64,000 bases of DNA from NCBI GenBank assembly GCA_007258455.2, contig VDFB02252616.1, positions 118,250,128 to 118,314,127 of the forward strand. The letters are read 5' to 3'. The notes beneath the pieces were generated by a model, which was given only the letters and a program-made list of their open reading frames with translations, was not told the DNA's origin and ran no database searches. The DNA is from Sequoia sempervirens. Its lineage: Eukaryota; Streptophyta; Pinopsida; Cupressales; Cupressaceae. Shown in pieces: positions 1 through 12,238 of this stretch (position 1 is its first letter; each line of letters opens with the position of its first letter). A program made the position numbers and the translations under genes.

Positions 1-212
1 AGGTGAGTCAATCAGACATGGATCTAATCCTTTTGAGTCTTAGTAATGAATTGGAAATGATTTGGAGTGATTTCTCTAATTAGACTATATGACCTAATAT
101 AATAAATGCAAAATATCAAAGATAAATAGACATAAACAATAATTTTCAAGTGGATCTTGAAAGTGCATATTGATGTGTACTTGTCACCAAAAGTTGGATT
201 TGATATGTGCAA
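1..212. other. Left flank of solo LTR C, unassigned repeat DNA
   Basis: No coding signal is seen. Positions 208-212 (TGCAA) are the left TSD of the solo LTR at 213-4276. The sequence is continuous with 4282 onward if that insertion is removed, so it belongs to the older host repeat. Confidence 0.5.
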
Positions 213-3200
213 TGTAAAACCCCGTCTCGCAACCTAAAGGACAATGCAATACTGTGGAAGCACAACTAATTTTTTTCCTTAAAGTTAAAACAAGACGAGT
301 AAAGTTACTCTAACCACATACATCCTCTAGGCTACGCAACGCATCTACATGTGAACACCATTATAAAATTTAACCAACCATAGCATATAAATAAAAAAAC
401 TCAAGATACAACATACAACAAAGCATTAAATCATTGCAAGATAACTCTAACACATAGTTCAATGTATTGAACATATTTCAAATAATACAACACCACATAA
501 CATTCCATACACCATTAAATCCAGTAATGAATAGATCATAAATATTATTATAATTACATCACAAAGGTTCACCTCTATACAAATGAGGTATTACAATTAT
601 ACATAATGAACCACAGTTACAATGAAGAAAGAGAAGAACAACTCCAGAGAACCATATGAGCTCCTCGAACAAGAAGATCTCGCCATCACGAACGGAAAAG
701 AAATTCAACAGTGTAAGATGCACGCCACCCAACCATCTGGTACCCGTAGGCCCAACCCCCGTGCTAGGAGATAGTAACAGGAAACCATGACAACCTATTA
801 CCTCTAGACACAGACAATATACAAGACCACACTGTACCAGTAAGCACAAAACATAAGGTTACATTGCTTCCAAAACCACTGAATCAAATACATCCACTGT
901 ACAATACAAATTTTCCATTGTCATAGGAGGAGTGTCATCACAAAGGTTGCATTGGTTATATAAAGGAGATCTTCCTAGGTCTCGGCCCCCATCTTGGGTT
1001 ATCCTAGTAACCTCTCACGAAACTGGCCCCACATGCACACCAGTGAGGAATCGATTATCTTTCGAGATCTTGTCATTCTGGGCCTTCCTGACTCATCTCA
1101 AGTCTCATACTAGCCCTTGAGCCAATGAACGAGGCTAAATTATCTGATTAATATTAAACTACTCTATCCCTAATAAAAGTTATTTAATTTCCACTGATTA
1201 AACTGATTTTCACACGAGTTGTCTTGGGACTCCTTTGTGTTCTGGCCCCCGTTGAAAGCCACTCCCTTATCAACAACACAATAACATATTCCAAAATCTA
1301 AGGGTAGACCATGCACAAAATACGATAACAAATATCAATCATTCTGCAAATAATAACACATCCCGTTCGTAGTAACCAGGTGCTCAAATCAAATCACACA
1401 ACTCATTCATAGTAATCGGGTGTTCAAACTAATTCACACATCATTACATATGTCAAATTCTGAATCTCAAAATGTGCACTACCCAAAGAAATCTCAAAAA
1501 GGGCGAACAAAAGATACAATAACCCTCTCACAATTTTACAATCTCTGGAAGACTTATAATTTTCTCGACAACAAATATCCTCAATTCCCAATACACAATT
1601 ACAGAAGAATACACAATAATAAGAATCCACTCAACTAATTAAATATATGACCATTTGAATTTCTTAAATCCAATAAATCCACAACGAATTAACCCAACTG
1701 CTTAACTTCGAGTTTGACAATTACTCATAATATTCAATTCAAATTGCCCGCAAATGTGAACAGAAAATAATACAATTTAAAATAATTTAGGCACTTAAAT
1801 AATCTAATATTCAGATTTCTTAAATCCAAATTGAATCAATATCTCATCACATGCAATTATTCAAAGTAAATAGAATTCTATTTGCAATAATAAGGAAATA
1901 AAATAAAACTATTTATTTAACATCAATTCCATAGTTTCGTATAATAATAACAAACTCAATTTCTCTATTACAATTATTGCATTATAAAATCTTCTACTTG
2001 TATATTAAGTATTTTAATAATACAATATTTATTTAAATATAAATCAACTTTCACTCCTAAGTCATTTTATTTTAAGATTTTATTAACCCATGCATTTACT
2101 TGCTTTTATTAATATATATATACTTCTATTTACAAACCATAAGGAAATTAAAACTAATTGTTAACTCAAATTTCACAAACAAATATAAATATAAATCTTA
2201 ATCCTTCTAATAAAATCATCTTATTATAAAACACCTACTTGTGCATTACATGCATTAATTAACAACATAATATTCATTTAAATAAATATCATTTTTAAAT
2301 AAATATATATATTTTCTAATTACATAATCTAATTATTATTTTTCAATGTTTCTTTAAAAATATCTAATTGTGCATGTGCATGCACCTATTTAAAAATACA
2401 TTTAAATATTTAAATACTCTAAAATTATGTGCAATATTTATAATATATATTTTTAAATAAATAAATATATATATAAATTTACAATTTTCAAACAATACTA
2501 ATCACAAAACCAGTATGTTACGACTTTAATAACTTTCATTTTCGGATCTGGGTTTTCTCTGAAATTTTTATTGAATGTGTGCAATCAAGTCATTTAAAAC
2601 ATATACAAAATTCAGCCCTAGCCAGTTTGTAAATTTCGAGTTATAATTAATTTAGTGACGCTCTCTCTCTGCTGTTTTGATTTACAAATTACCAGAGGTT
2701 TCCAATTTTCCCAAATCTATCAAAGGATTTCATTTTCAATCTTACAGAGGTTTTCTAATTCCTCAATTTTTTTTTTTAAATTTTATATTGTTTAAAAATT
2801 ATTCCCTACAAGGATCTAAATCTTCAACGGTAATTTATCATTTTCTACAGAAGAATAAATTATGTTTTCAACGGTAATTTACCATTTTCTACAGAAGAAT
2901 AAATTATGTTTTCACAGGAAGAGATTTCTAGGTTTTGATTAAAATTCAACAGAGGTTCAATAATTCCACTATAATTTTCTTCTGTATAAATCTATTTCAA
3001 ATAAACAAAATTACACAGAGAATTTTTAATTGTTTTCTACAGAAGTTTCATTTTCACGGAAATCTTTAAAAAAAAAGAAACAAGAACTTCTACAGTATTG
3101 AAAAATTATTTTCTAAAACATTTCCAATTTGCATTACAGTAATAAAATAATTTTTCAATTTCAAATTTCACAAAAACAGTAAAGAACCTGTTATAGAAGA

Positions 3201-4276
3201 ATGTTGCCTCAAGAAAATGTTGTCGAGCTTCTCTGTAATTTCAATAACCAAGAATTCTACAACAAAATATTTCTAAAAATAATTTTCTCAGAGAGATCCA
3301 TAATTTCCTCACCAATTTTCCACAACCCTTCCAAAACTTTTTCTCGTGAAACAACTTTCTTTACTTTTCCCTAATATCTCTTCTGAGAATGAATTTCCAA
3401 CAACCAGATAACAAATTTCTAACTCAAAGTTATTTCAACAAAATATATTTTCTCTCAACAACTAAAGATATTTTTTAACCACATGCATTTAAATAAAATA
3501 AAACAATTTACTAATTGCAACCAATTTAAATACTCTTATTTATTTAATTCTCATTAATTAAATAATTAATATTACTTAATAACATAACTAAATTAAATTA
3601 ATTTATTTATTTATTCTAAAGTTTTCACATCAATAATACCATAAATTAAATACTTAATCAAACACACATTTTAATCTACAAAATTAAACTTGCATAATAA
3701 TAAAATACCTAGAACAACAATGATAAGGCTAAGACCAAACTCAAACTGACGACACACTGTACTAGGGTAAATGTATGACTAGGTAACCCATTACTATCTC
3801 CCAATATTATTGTTGAGTAGTGGACACGCTCAGACCTGTGAAACTAGGTGAAGCTAATGTCTTGTACTTGAAAACTTACAACAAAAACAAAAGTCATATA
3901 TATATACAGATAATAATTCATACACACTGTGAAAAGAGAATCGCGGAAATCATAGGACACTCGCAAAGCGAGAGATGCAATACCGTTCTCTTCACCAATA
4001 CAGTCACATCAGAACTGACGAAATTAAAACATCAATAATCAATAAATGAGCATACATCAATATTAACTCAAATAACAACTATGCTAATGTGAAAGCATGT
4101 TATAAACAAATAATCAGTCACAACATCAACTCATCAAAATATCACCACGTCCAAGAAACATCCAATAGTGTCATAAAGTTTATCAAACAGTAACATAAAG
4201 TCAAGATAAACAACCTCATAAAGTTTAGATGAAATCCCAGAAGCTGTTCAAACAAGGTAAACAGAGGAGCATTACA
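213..4276 (-). mobile_element. Solo LTR, long-LTR family copy C
   Basis: The plus-strand ends are TGTAAAACCCC and GCATTACA, so the element reads TGTAATGCTCC onward on the minus strand. It is flanked by a perfect 5-bp TSD, TGCAA, at 208-212 and 4277-4281. Aligned in reverse, several blocks match copies A (24450-29335) and B (48741-52717): a block with GTGTCATC near 931, a CGGCCCCCGTT-like block followed by CCACTCCC near 1245-1266, and a CACTCGCAAA-type block near 3958-3968. The length of 4064 bp fits copy B and copy A without its nested insert. No PBS, PPT, gag or pol lies inside, so it is read as the product of LTR-LTR recombination. A non-autonomous element without internal LTRs cannot be fully excluded. 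The centre is very AT-rich and lacks the GC island of A and B. Confidence 0.8.
2825..2912. repeat. 44-bp tandem duplication inside LTR C
   Basis: Two nearly identical adjacent units begin CAACGGTAATTTA at 2825 and 2869. They differ by about one base, so the duplication is younger than most differences between the LTR copies. Confidence 0.8.
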
Positions 4277-4281
4277 TGCAA

Positions 4282-5509
4282 AGGGACTGGGTCACCCCTG
4301 AGTGAATGGGTCTTTGATAGGGGGTCTTGAAACTATTTTTGCAATCCTCTGGTGCTAGATCTGAGCTCTTGATCCCTAGTTGCAAACTTGTTAGAATGTC
4401 GTCAGTAAATTTTGTAGGTGATTTTTTGTGTCTTGAAAAGGTTGATCACAACAAATGCAAAAATTGAGAATTTTCCTTCAATCTCCCTTTGATCCTTTCC
4501 AAACCTATAAAATACACATTCAAAGAGAGGGAAAATATTGTGTCATATAGGGGCTTGCCTTATTCAAACCCCAGGTAAGTTTTTCCACTTCCACAATGGA
4601 AAAAGTGTCAATGATAAATGATAATGGAAAGGAAGGAATGATGAATAAACACAATGTTGCAATTCACCACCCTTCAATGACTACCTTGAAGGACTAAATT
4701 CGTACACATCTCTTCAAGGATTTGGATCTTGCTTGCTTGAATACTTGAATACCTTGGAGACCTACAAACATATGTTAACCTTCACAAAATGTTCAATGAT
4801 AACATGAACACTCATAAACCTTGACATGATGTTGGATCTTGAATTTCTGTGATAGTGCTCTAAAACATTATGATGCTCTTGACTTGATCTTGACAATAGT
4901 TTTTTCTCAATTGTGTGTCTTAGATTTCAAATGGTAAATTAACTAGGTATTTATAGGTGTTTATCCAATTTCCCAAAAAATAGATTCCAAAAGTTGACAT
5001 TTGCAATTTAAAATTTGGATGTCAAAATGTTGCTAACAACATATTTGAATTTAGGTCCTGGCCAAGAAGGGGAGCCCATTCACCCATGGGAGAATGGGTC
5101 CTAGCCCAAATTTCTAGGACACACCTAGTCGGGAGCAAAGTAAAAATTCTTATGTATTTATTTAATGCTTGTAATCCTTTGAAAAATGGTAAAATTTAGG
5201 CTTTGGAATGCATAATTGGGAAATTAGAAGCTTAATTGAGTCCAATAAATTAGGGGGAAAAAACATAATGTAAAATTGTAAAGGTATGCAAATTACTACA
5301 CTACAAAAACTATAAATCATTTGGATCACTACATATTTGTTTAATTCATTTACTAGAGTGTGTATGATAGTGCAAGTTCACATTCAACGTTTTTGGAGTA
5401 TGTGTAGTGATTACTAGGAGCATGGTAATGTTCTAAAGGATAGTTATTGGTAATGCAAGTATTAAGAAGTAATCAAGTGTTTTCTCTATTATTACAAGCC
5501 ATAGATGGT
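4282..5509 (-). other. Unassigned LTR-like sequence right of LTR C
   Basis: No reading frame is supported. On the minus strand there is a TATA-like TATAAATAC at 4947-4955, the same 9-mer as in the Tat 3' LTR at 46523-46531. A strong palindrome lies at 5075-5098. Together these suggest a decayed minus-strand LTR that C later entered, but I could not place its ends. Confidence 0.3.
5075..5098. repeat. 24-nt near-perfect palindrome
   Basis: CCCATTC and GAATGGG flank an inner CCCATGGG, with only the two A-A positions unpaired. A related half-motif (GTGAATGGGTC) occurs at about 4301-4312, suggesting a hairpin repeated in this old repeat. Confidence 0.7.
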
Positions 5510-5514
5510 GTTTG

Positions 5515-6869
5515 TGAAGGGAACACAATCTACTGAGGTGGGGGCATGAACCAACAGATCAAAAAAAAATCAAAAACCTTTACAACTATTATATAGATTT
5601 TCAACATGAAGAGAATTGAACCATACAAGCTATTAATCAAAGCACAACACAAGGTAACACAACAAAAAAATATACATGTAAACCCAAGATGGAAAAAAAA
5701 ACTGTGATAAATCTCACAAGTAGGAATATAATAAGTAGAATTTACAATGTGATGTAGGCACCAACCTATCAGAGACCAATCCCCAAATGAATATGTAGGC
5801 ACCAACCTATTGGAGACACCAATCCCAAAATGAATATGTAGGAATCAACCTACTAGAGACAACAATCCCCACCAGAAAGAGATGCCAATCCCTACCAAAA
5901 CAATACAACATGTCGAACACTAGTCCTACTAGAATACAAAAGTAATGGAAGATTTGAAATTTAACTTTGATATGCACTAGAGACACACTAGACACTCTCT
6001 CATACTAAGAATGAACCTCTGATATTGGCACTCCCTATTTTCTTCACACTTATGCAACATACCTTCCATTCATTACACTTATTTCCATATGACTTCCTTC
6101 ACACTTTCTAGTTACATTACAATGCATCTAAACATTTAAAATATATACATGGCATTACATTAACACTCTTCCATGTTGGCCAGGGAACCACATAAACTTG
6201 GATGACATAGGGTGGACCCAAATTTAAATTTCATGAAATGTGTTATACAATGGTCCAAACAAAAAAAAAATCCACCCAGAGAACTTGACACCTTACACCA
6301 CCATAGGAACCTTAAACAAGTCATGTCCTCACTCTACACATATTATTTGAATTTTGCATGCTACTAGTCATTACCACACATGCCTCAATATTTGAATAGC
6401 TTGGTAAACCTCCTAATGCTTCAAATTTCTTATACATTGAGCCTCACCTCAAAAAACTCAAGAAACTAATAGAAGTAGTGTAGATGCACTCTCCTTCCAA
6501 ACTATAGAGCAAAGCTACATTTCTGAAAGGAATTCCATCTATATTTAGAAATCTCTCTTCCCAAAAGATATCCTTCTAGACCACCACACATAGGTTGACT
6601 GCATACGTGACATGGTATAATAAATACATTAACTATCTAAAGGAAGTTACGCCTCAACACAACATGATACAAGATATGAATGATTAGACAGTCTACACAC
6701 TGATAGACAACATGCTTTTGGAACCTTAAGACAAATGATAATTCTAGTAATCCTACAATCTTTTTTATCTTTTGACAACCTATTTGACAACCTTGACACC
6801 CTTACATAACCACTATCAGCAATAATCCTTTTACAATATTTTGTCATCAATGACAACCTATGTTCAACA
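5515..6869 (-). repeat. Copia 3' LTR
   Basis: 1355 bp. On the minus strand it begins TGTTGAAC at 6869 and ends CCTTCA at 5515. It aligns along its length with 12239-13596, for example in the shared block TTTACAACTATTATATAG at 5579 and 12299. A triplicated segment (AATGAATATGTAGG type, 5740-5850) is shared with the other LTR. Confidence 0.95.
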
Positions 6870-6870
6870 A

Positions 6871-6883
6871 TCTCCCCCTTTGT
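6871..6883 (-). promoter_or_regulatory. Copia polypurine tract
   Basis: On the minus strand the sequence AAAGGGGGAGAT immediately precedes the LTR start TGTTGAAC. This is the usual plus-strand priming site of copia elements. Confidence 0.9.
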
Positions 6884-7300
6884 CGTTGATGAAAAACAAC
6901 AAAATATTGGAGCCATCAAACACACACTAAACACGCCTGAGAAGAATACATCTAAATGATTTCTTGGCTATAAAATTTACTCCCTTTGTGAAAGATATGG
7001 AATTTTGAGATCATTATTCTTTCTAAGCAATTCAACATTATGAGCTTGCTCTCTCCTTAATTTAGCATTTCCCCAATTCAAAATTTTGAACACACTTTCT
7101 CCCCCTTTGACATCAATGGATAAGGATCAACACATTCTCCCCAATTTTATACCAGTATACTTCATCATTTGGAAACCTATTTCTTGGATAGAATCCCCTT
7201 GAGTCTATGCTTCACTACGTTTGAAAACATTTTGCAAGAGCACAAACCCTTCTTGCAGCAAGGAGACCAAGCTCCCCCTCACCTTATACTTCCTCTTGAT

Positions 7301-7760
7301 TCAAGAGGAGGGAGTAACAACTCCCAACTTTTGTTGGAGAAACTCAAATGTCTCCTTAGGAAGTGGCTTCATGAATGTATCTACAACTTGATCCTTTGTG
7401 TCCACATATTCCAATATTATTCCTTTCTCTGCAACCTTCTCCCTCAAGAAATGATATTTGATTGTAATGTATTTTGTTCTTGAGTGCATCATTGGATTCT
7501 TTGAAATGTTTATTGTGCTTATGTTATCACAAATAATAGTGATAAGATATTCAAACTTAATCTTCATTTCCTTCAAGTTTTGCTTCATCCAAAGCACCTA
7601 AGTGCAACATGATGTTGCAGTGCAATATATTCTACTTTTGTTGTAGATATAGAGAGACAGATTCCTGATTCTTACTCAACTAAGACACCAAACTGTCTCC
7701 AAGGAAGAACGAACTATCACTTGTGTTGTTCTAGTAATCCACACATCCTACCTAATCTAC
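7301..7760 (-). pseudogene. Copia RNase H remnant
   Basis: The C-terminal part of a copia polyprotein reads through 7597-7301, with the typical phrases IKYHFLREKV and VDTKDQVVDTFMKPLP. Upstream, about 7640-7600 in minus frames, STTKVEYIAL corresponds to the conserved STTEAEYIA segment with glutamate replaced by lysine. RNase H would degrade the RNA strand of the RNA-DNA hybrid. Stops and frameshifts separate this part from the reverse transcriptase. The frame ends at 7301, leaving about 430 bp of non-coding sequence before the PPT. Confidence 0.85.
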
Positions 7761-7909
7761 ATTTGTATATGTTGTCAGAGTGAAATTTAACTCTTTGGAT
7801 ACCACAGTCCAAAATCTTCTATAGCATTCAAATACCTTAATATCCTTTTCACCACTTTAAAATGAGTCTCTTTAGGTATTGCCTAAAATTTGGCAACCAT
7901 ACCAATTGT

Positions 7910-8740
7910 CTACATATCTGGTCTAGATGTTGTCACATACAATAAATTTCCAATCATAGACTGGTACAAAGTTTTATCTACTAGAGGAGACTCGTCATCT
8001 TTACTTAATTTACACTCAGTAACCATAGGTGTTGCAATAGTTTTATAATATCCCATTCCAAACTTGTTTAACATCTCCTTTATGTAATTGTGTTGTGAAA
8101 TAAAAATCTCTTTGTCTGATTGAACAATTTGCAGCCCTAAGAAGAAAGATAATTCTCCTAACATAGAAATCTCAAATTCATTTTGCATAGCCTTCTAAAA
8201 GTTATTGGATATTTCTTCACTGTTACCTCCAAAAATGATGTCATCAACATAAACCACAACTATTAGCATTTATTCTCTTATTTTTATGTACAAATTGATG
8301 TATGCACAACCTCTCAAGAATCTTTGTTGCTGCAAGTATCCATCCAAACTTGAGTACCAAGCTCTAGGATCTTGCTTGAGACCATACAAAGCCTTCTTCA
8401 ATCTGTAAACATAATCAAAATTGTTAGTACATTGAAAGCCTTCTGGTTATTCAATATAAACTTCTTCTTCAAGCTATTCATTCAAGAATGTTGACTTCAC
8501 ATCCCTCTGATACACATTGAAATTCTTGAATGATGAGAGAGTTAAGAACATCCTTATTGCCTCAAATCTAGCCACTAAAGAAATTTTTTCCTCAAAGTTT
8601 ATACCTTCAACTTGAGCATACCCTTTACACACAAGTCTTTCCTTATTCTGGATCACTTCACCTTCTTCATTCAACTTATTTCTAAATAACCACTTTGTTC
8701 CAATCACATTCTTGTTCTTAGGTCTTGGGATAAATTCCTA
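7910..8740 (-). pseudogene. Copia reverse transcriptase remnant
   Basis: The domain begins near 8707 with the family phrase GTKWLFRNKLNEEGEV and continues with FEEKISLVARFEAIR. The catalytic YVDD motif at 8240-8251 is intact, in the context VVVYVDDIIFGG. The segment 8188-7910 gives GELSFFLGLQI and then the LYQSMIGNLLY phrase. At least two frame breaks separate these pieces, and the ancestral PVAR is now LVAR. The protein would copy element RNA into DNA in cytoplasmic particles. It cannot be made from this copy. Confidence 0.9.
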
Positions 8741-8943
8741 ATTTTCATTCTTCCTAATTTGATTTAGTTCTTCCTCCATAGCTTCTATCCATCCTTGTTC
8801 TTTTCTTGCTTCTTTGTATGTCTTAGGTTCTATTTTTTATTGTAAAGAAAAATGTACGTGTTCACTTGACCTTTCTAGTCTCTTCCAGGTTTGAACCCCA
8901 CTATCTTTGTCACCTATGATCTGATCTGCAAAGTGATTTTTTT

Positions 8944-9620
8944 TTAACATACTTCATTGGAGTTTTTGGAACAACTTCTTCTGAGTCTTAAATTTTTCCA
9001 TGAATTGAATTCTTCATCATCTTCTACTTCTGAAATAGTAGCATATTGAATATTTTCATCAGCCTTCACATTTTCACTTTCAACTATCCTCTTCAATATT
9101 TTATTATAACATTTGTAAGCTTTGCTTCTTAAAGAGTAACCAAGAAAAATGTCGTCATCTAATTTTGAATGGAACTTACCCAAATTATATTCATCTCTCT
9201 TAATATATAACTTTCTTCCAAATATTTTGAGGTGTCTTACTGATATTGGTCTTCCTTTCCATAGCTCATATGGAGTCTTCTTTGTCTTACACTTGATCTA
9301 AACTTTGTTAAAAAAATATAGAACTATTTGTGTAGCTTCTCTCCAATACATATGTAATAGATTTTCTTGGCATAGCATAGTCCTAGCCATCTCTTGTATC
9401 AACTAGTTCATTCTCTTAGCAACTCCATTTTGTTGTGGAGTTCTAGGGGTAGAGAATTTCCTTTGAATCCCATGATCTTCACAGGACCTATCATACTTCT
9501 CAACTGTAAATTCTCCACCTCTATTTGATATCAAGACTTTGATTGTCCTTCTGATTTCATTTTCTACCAATGCCTTAAACTTTTCAAAGGCCTCTAACTT
9601 CTCTTTTAGAAATGTTATCT
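8944..9620 (-). pseudogene. Copia integrase core and C-terminal remnant
   Basis: In the minus frames the core reads VLISNRGGEF near 9530 and NGVAKRMN near 9410. In active copia integrases these are the second catalytic Asp (SDRGGEF) and the catalytic Glu (NGV-ERxN), so here D became N and E became K, both explicable as G-to-A changes. A stop follows MN. The C-terminal GKFHSKLDDDIFLGYS phrase (9183-8944) corresponds to the KLDxxxxxxIFLGYS signature. The domain would join the DNA copy to the chromosome. Confidence 0.88.
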
Positions 9621-10300
9621 AGGTCATCCTAGTATAATCATCAATCAACATCATAAAATACCTATCTCCTTGTGGAATCTTAGTCCTCATTAGTCCGTAC
9701 AGATTTGTATGCACCAGATCTAATGGTTTTGATGTTGAATAATCCTTAGAAGGATACTTGCTTCTTGTCTGCTTCCCTTCATGACATGGATTGCAACTAG
9801 TTGACTGATGTTTCTTAATCTTTGGCATATCCCAGACTAGCCCATTTAAACTAATCTTAACAATTTCATCAAAATTCATGTGTCCTAACCTTCTGTGCCA
9901 AAGCCAACTTTCATCCTTTTGCACAATGAGACAAATCTGTTCATTCAACTCATTGAGATGATAAATATCACTGTTTTTCCTACTTCCTTATGCAATCACC
10001 TCATTGGTACTTGATTCTCTAATTTCACAACCTTCAACACTAAAATATAACTTGTATCCTTTATCATAGATTTGACTGACACTTAACACATTATACTTTA
10101 AGCCTTCAACTTACAAAACATCATGTATCTTTGTTTTACCACCATCAAGACTTAAAGTACCTTTATCGGAAATTTTGGAAATTGAATTGTTTCCAAGGGT
10201 AACAAAACCACCTTCAAATTTCTTGAATTTCATAAAATTAATTTTATCTCTAGTCATATGACTAGAGAAACCACTATCAATAATCCATAGGTTCGTGTCC
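9619..10300 (-). pseudogene. Copia protease and integrase N-terminal remnant
   Basis: A single minus frame with two internal stops carries protease and then the integrase zinc domain. The protease active site is WIIDSGFSSHMT near 10290, where the family has DSGCSxHMT. The integrase GAG-pre segment gives LWHRRLGHMNF and later CNPCHEGK, an intact H-H-C-C zinc-binding set. The first core Asp follows in MLIDDYTRMT at about 9630. The protease normally cleaves the Gag-Pol precursor. Confidence 0.9.
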
Positions 10301-10431
10301 TCTTGAGCATGTAGTGTAGTTTGAGCAATCGTAGACTCCTTAAACTTCTTTTCTTTAGAAACCTTCTTCCAAACTTTATCTGGAACATCACTTCTCTCTT
10401 GTTCAGTAACAAAGAACTCACAAAATTACTT

Positions 10432-11182
10432 TATAATTCCTTTCAATGTGTCCAAAATTTTTGCACTTGAAACAAATGACATTAAAGTTGTACAAAGGTG
10501 CAAATGCATTATTATTGAAAAAAATATTTCTTCTTACTGGAACTCTTCTATAATCCACAACCTTTTTTCCATAATCATTGCAATTAAAATAATAAATAAA
10601 GAAAGAAAAATTTGACCTGGTATTGTATCCTTATCTTTTGGATCTTCTTTTTTTGTTTTGTACTTGAATAAATCCATCATTCTAAGTCATTCTTCCATCA
10701 CTTGTCATGGTCCTTTCTAACTTTGAACTTCTAGAACCAGTTACTTCCTAACTTGCCTTAGTAGCCTGTTTTTTCACCTTCTTCCAATCGTCAAAACCTA
10801 CTACAGTTTTTCCATGTGATGCTTTCTAACTTTCAAAAATATGATCTAGGGTTTCAATACTTTTATTGAACTTCAACTACAGCTGTTGATTTAATTTCTC
10901 AAGCTCTTTTATGCCTACAACAATTTTTGCTTCAAGCTTCTCACAATCTTTGTCTCTTGATAGTAAATTTTCTATCAAAACTTCTTCAACTCTTTTTGCT
11001 TCTTCTGTTTGAGTCTTCAGATCAACAATCATTTTTTCATAAATATTCAAATATTTTGATATTCTTTCTTTGACTCTCACTTCTTCTACAATTCTGTCCT
11101 TCAACCTCTTGATTTCTTTTTCAGCCCACAACAGTTTCTCCATAAGATCTACTTCTTCTTCATTATTTTTGGAACCCATTTT
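10432..11182 (-). pseudogene. Copia Gag distal part: coiled coil and second zinc knuckle
   Basis: 11179-10877 encodes a charged helical segment with regularly spaced Leu and Ile among Lys and Glu (KLLWAEKEIKRLKDRIVEE), a likely coiled coil. Further on, near 10474-10432, the knuckle reads CFKCKNFGHIERNY, a CX2CX4HX4C motif whose last Cys is now Tyr. Stops separate the pieces. A coiled coil between two knuckles is longer than the minimal copia Gag. It could be lineage-specific or part of the Gag-protease linker. Confidence 0.7.
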
Positions 11183-11280
11183 AGCATCTCCACAACAATT
11201 TCAAAAGTCATAAACACAACTTTTTTGTTTTCATCTCTAGGTGCATCTTCATCTTATTTTTTAGTGAAATACTATTCTTC

Positions 11281-12181
11281 TTAATTAGTGTAGAAACTCT
11301 TATATTTTCTTTGTCCTTTAAATCTTCTTTGAGGAAATTTCTTTCCATTATTTTGTTCAACATTGATAGTATTCTTAAGGGGACACTTAGCCATAAAATT
11401 TCCTACTTCTCCATAATTGAAACACTTGAAAGGTAATTTACCTTTGTACTTACCAGAACCTCTTTGTAGTTTCCTAACAAAATTAGCTTCTTCTAGATCT
11501 GATCCACTATCAAATTCTTGATCAACCTTCTTTAGAGATACTCTAAAAGCAACCTCTTTCCTTATAGAATCTTCACTTTTAAAACTCATTTCAAATGCAA
11601 TTAATGTTCCATGCAATTCAATCAAATTTAAAGCATTCATATTTTTAGCTTCTTCAATAGAAAAGATTTTAGGATCAAATATTTTACAGAGAGATTTGAG
11701 TACCTTCTTCAAAACAATATTTTCTTCCAAACTTTCACCAAGACCTTGAATATGGTTGAAAATTTCATCAACCCTGACCATGAATGTAGCAATGTTCTCA
11801 TCTTCTTTCATCTTCAGAACTTCAAATTGAGCTTTGTAAGTCTACAACTTTTCCTCTTTGACTTTTTCATCACCTTCATAGATATTTTCCAACTTTTCCC
11901 ATATTTCATTTGTTGTTTTGCACTCCATCACCTTCACAAATTTAGTGTTAGTCAAACCACATAAAAATAGCATTCCTAGCCTTAGCATTGAGCTCAAGAG
12001 CCTTCTTTCCTACCTGATCCCAAGGAGGGATATTTTTAGGAGGCTCATATCTTTCTACAAATGAAATCCATATGTTCATTCCCAAATCCATCAAATGTGA
12101 CTCCATCCTAACTTTCCAAAATGCAAAATTCGATCCATAAAAAACTGGTACTTTATTTCCAGATGAACTTTCTTATGCCAT
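11281..12181 (-). pseudogene. Copia Gag remnant
   Basis: The start is inferred at the minus-strand ATG ending at 12181, 43 bases inside the PBS. The protein opens MA, then a TAA stop, then ESSSGNKVPVFYG and NFAFWKVRMESHL, a typical copia Gag N-terminus. 11811-11281 is open and contains EDENIATFMVRVDEIFN. Near 11420 the first zinc knuckle reads CFNYGEVGNFMAKC, so the second Cys and the His are lost. Gag packages element RNA into particles. The third-codon TAA stop fits a CAA ancestor. Confidence 0.88.
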
Positions 12182-12223
12182 CCCATATCTACCTTAAGTT
12201 GTTAGAATTTTTCAAAGGAACTT

Positions 12224-12236
12224 GGCTCTGATACCA
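12224..12236 (-). promoter_or_regulatory. Copia primer-binding site (tRNA-iMet)
   Basis: On the minus strand TGGTATCAGAGCC lies two bases inside the 5' LTR. It is the standard complement of the 3' end of plant initiator tRNA-Met and fixes both the element orientation and the LTR boundary. Confidence 0.95.
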
Positions 12237-12238
12237 AT

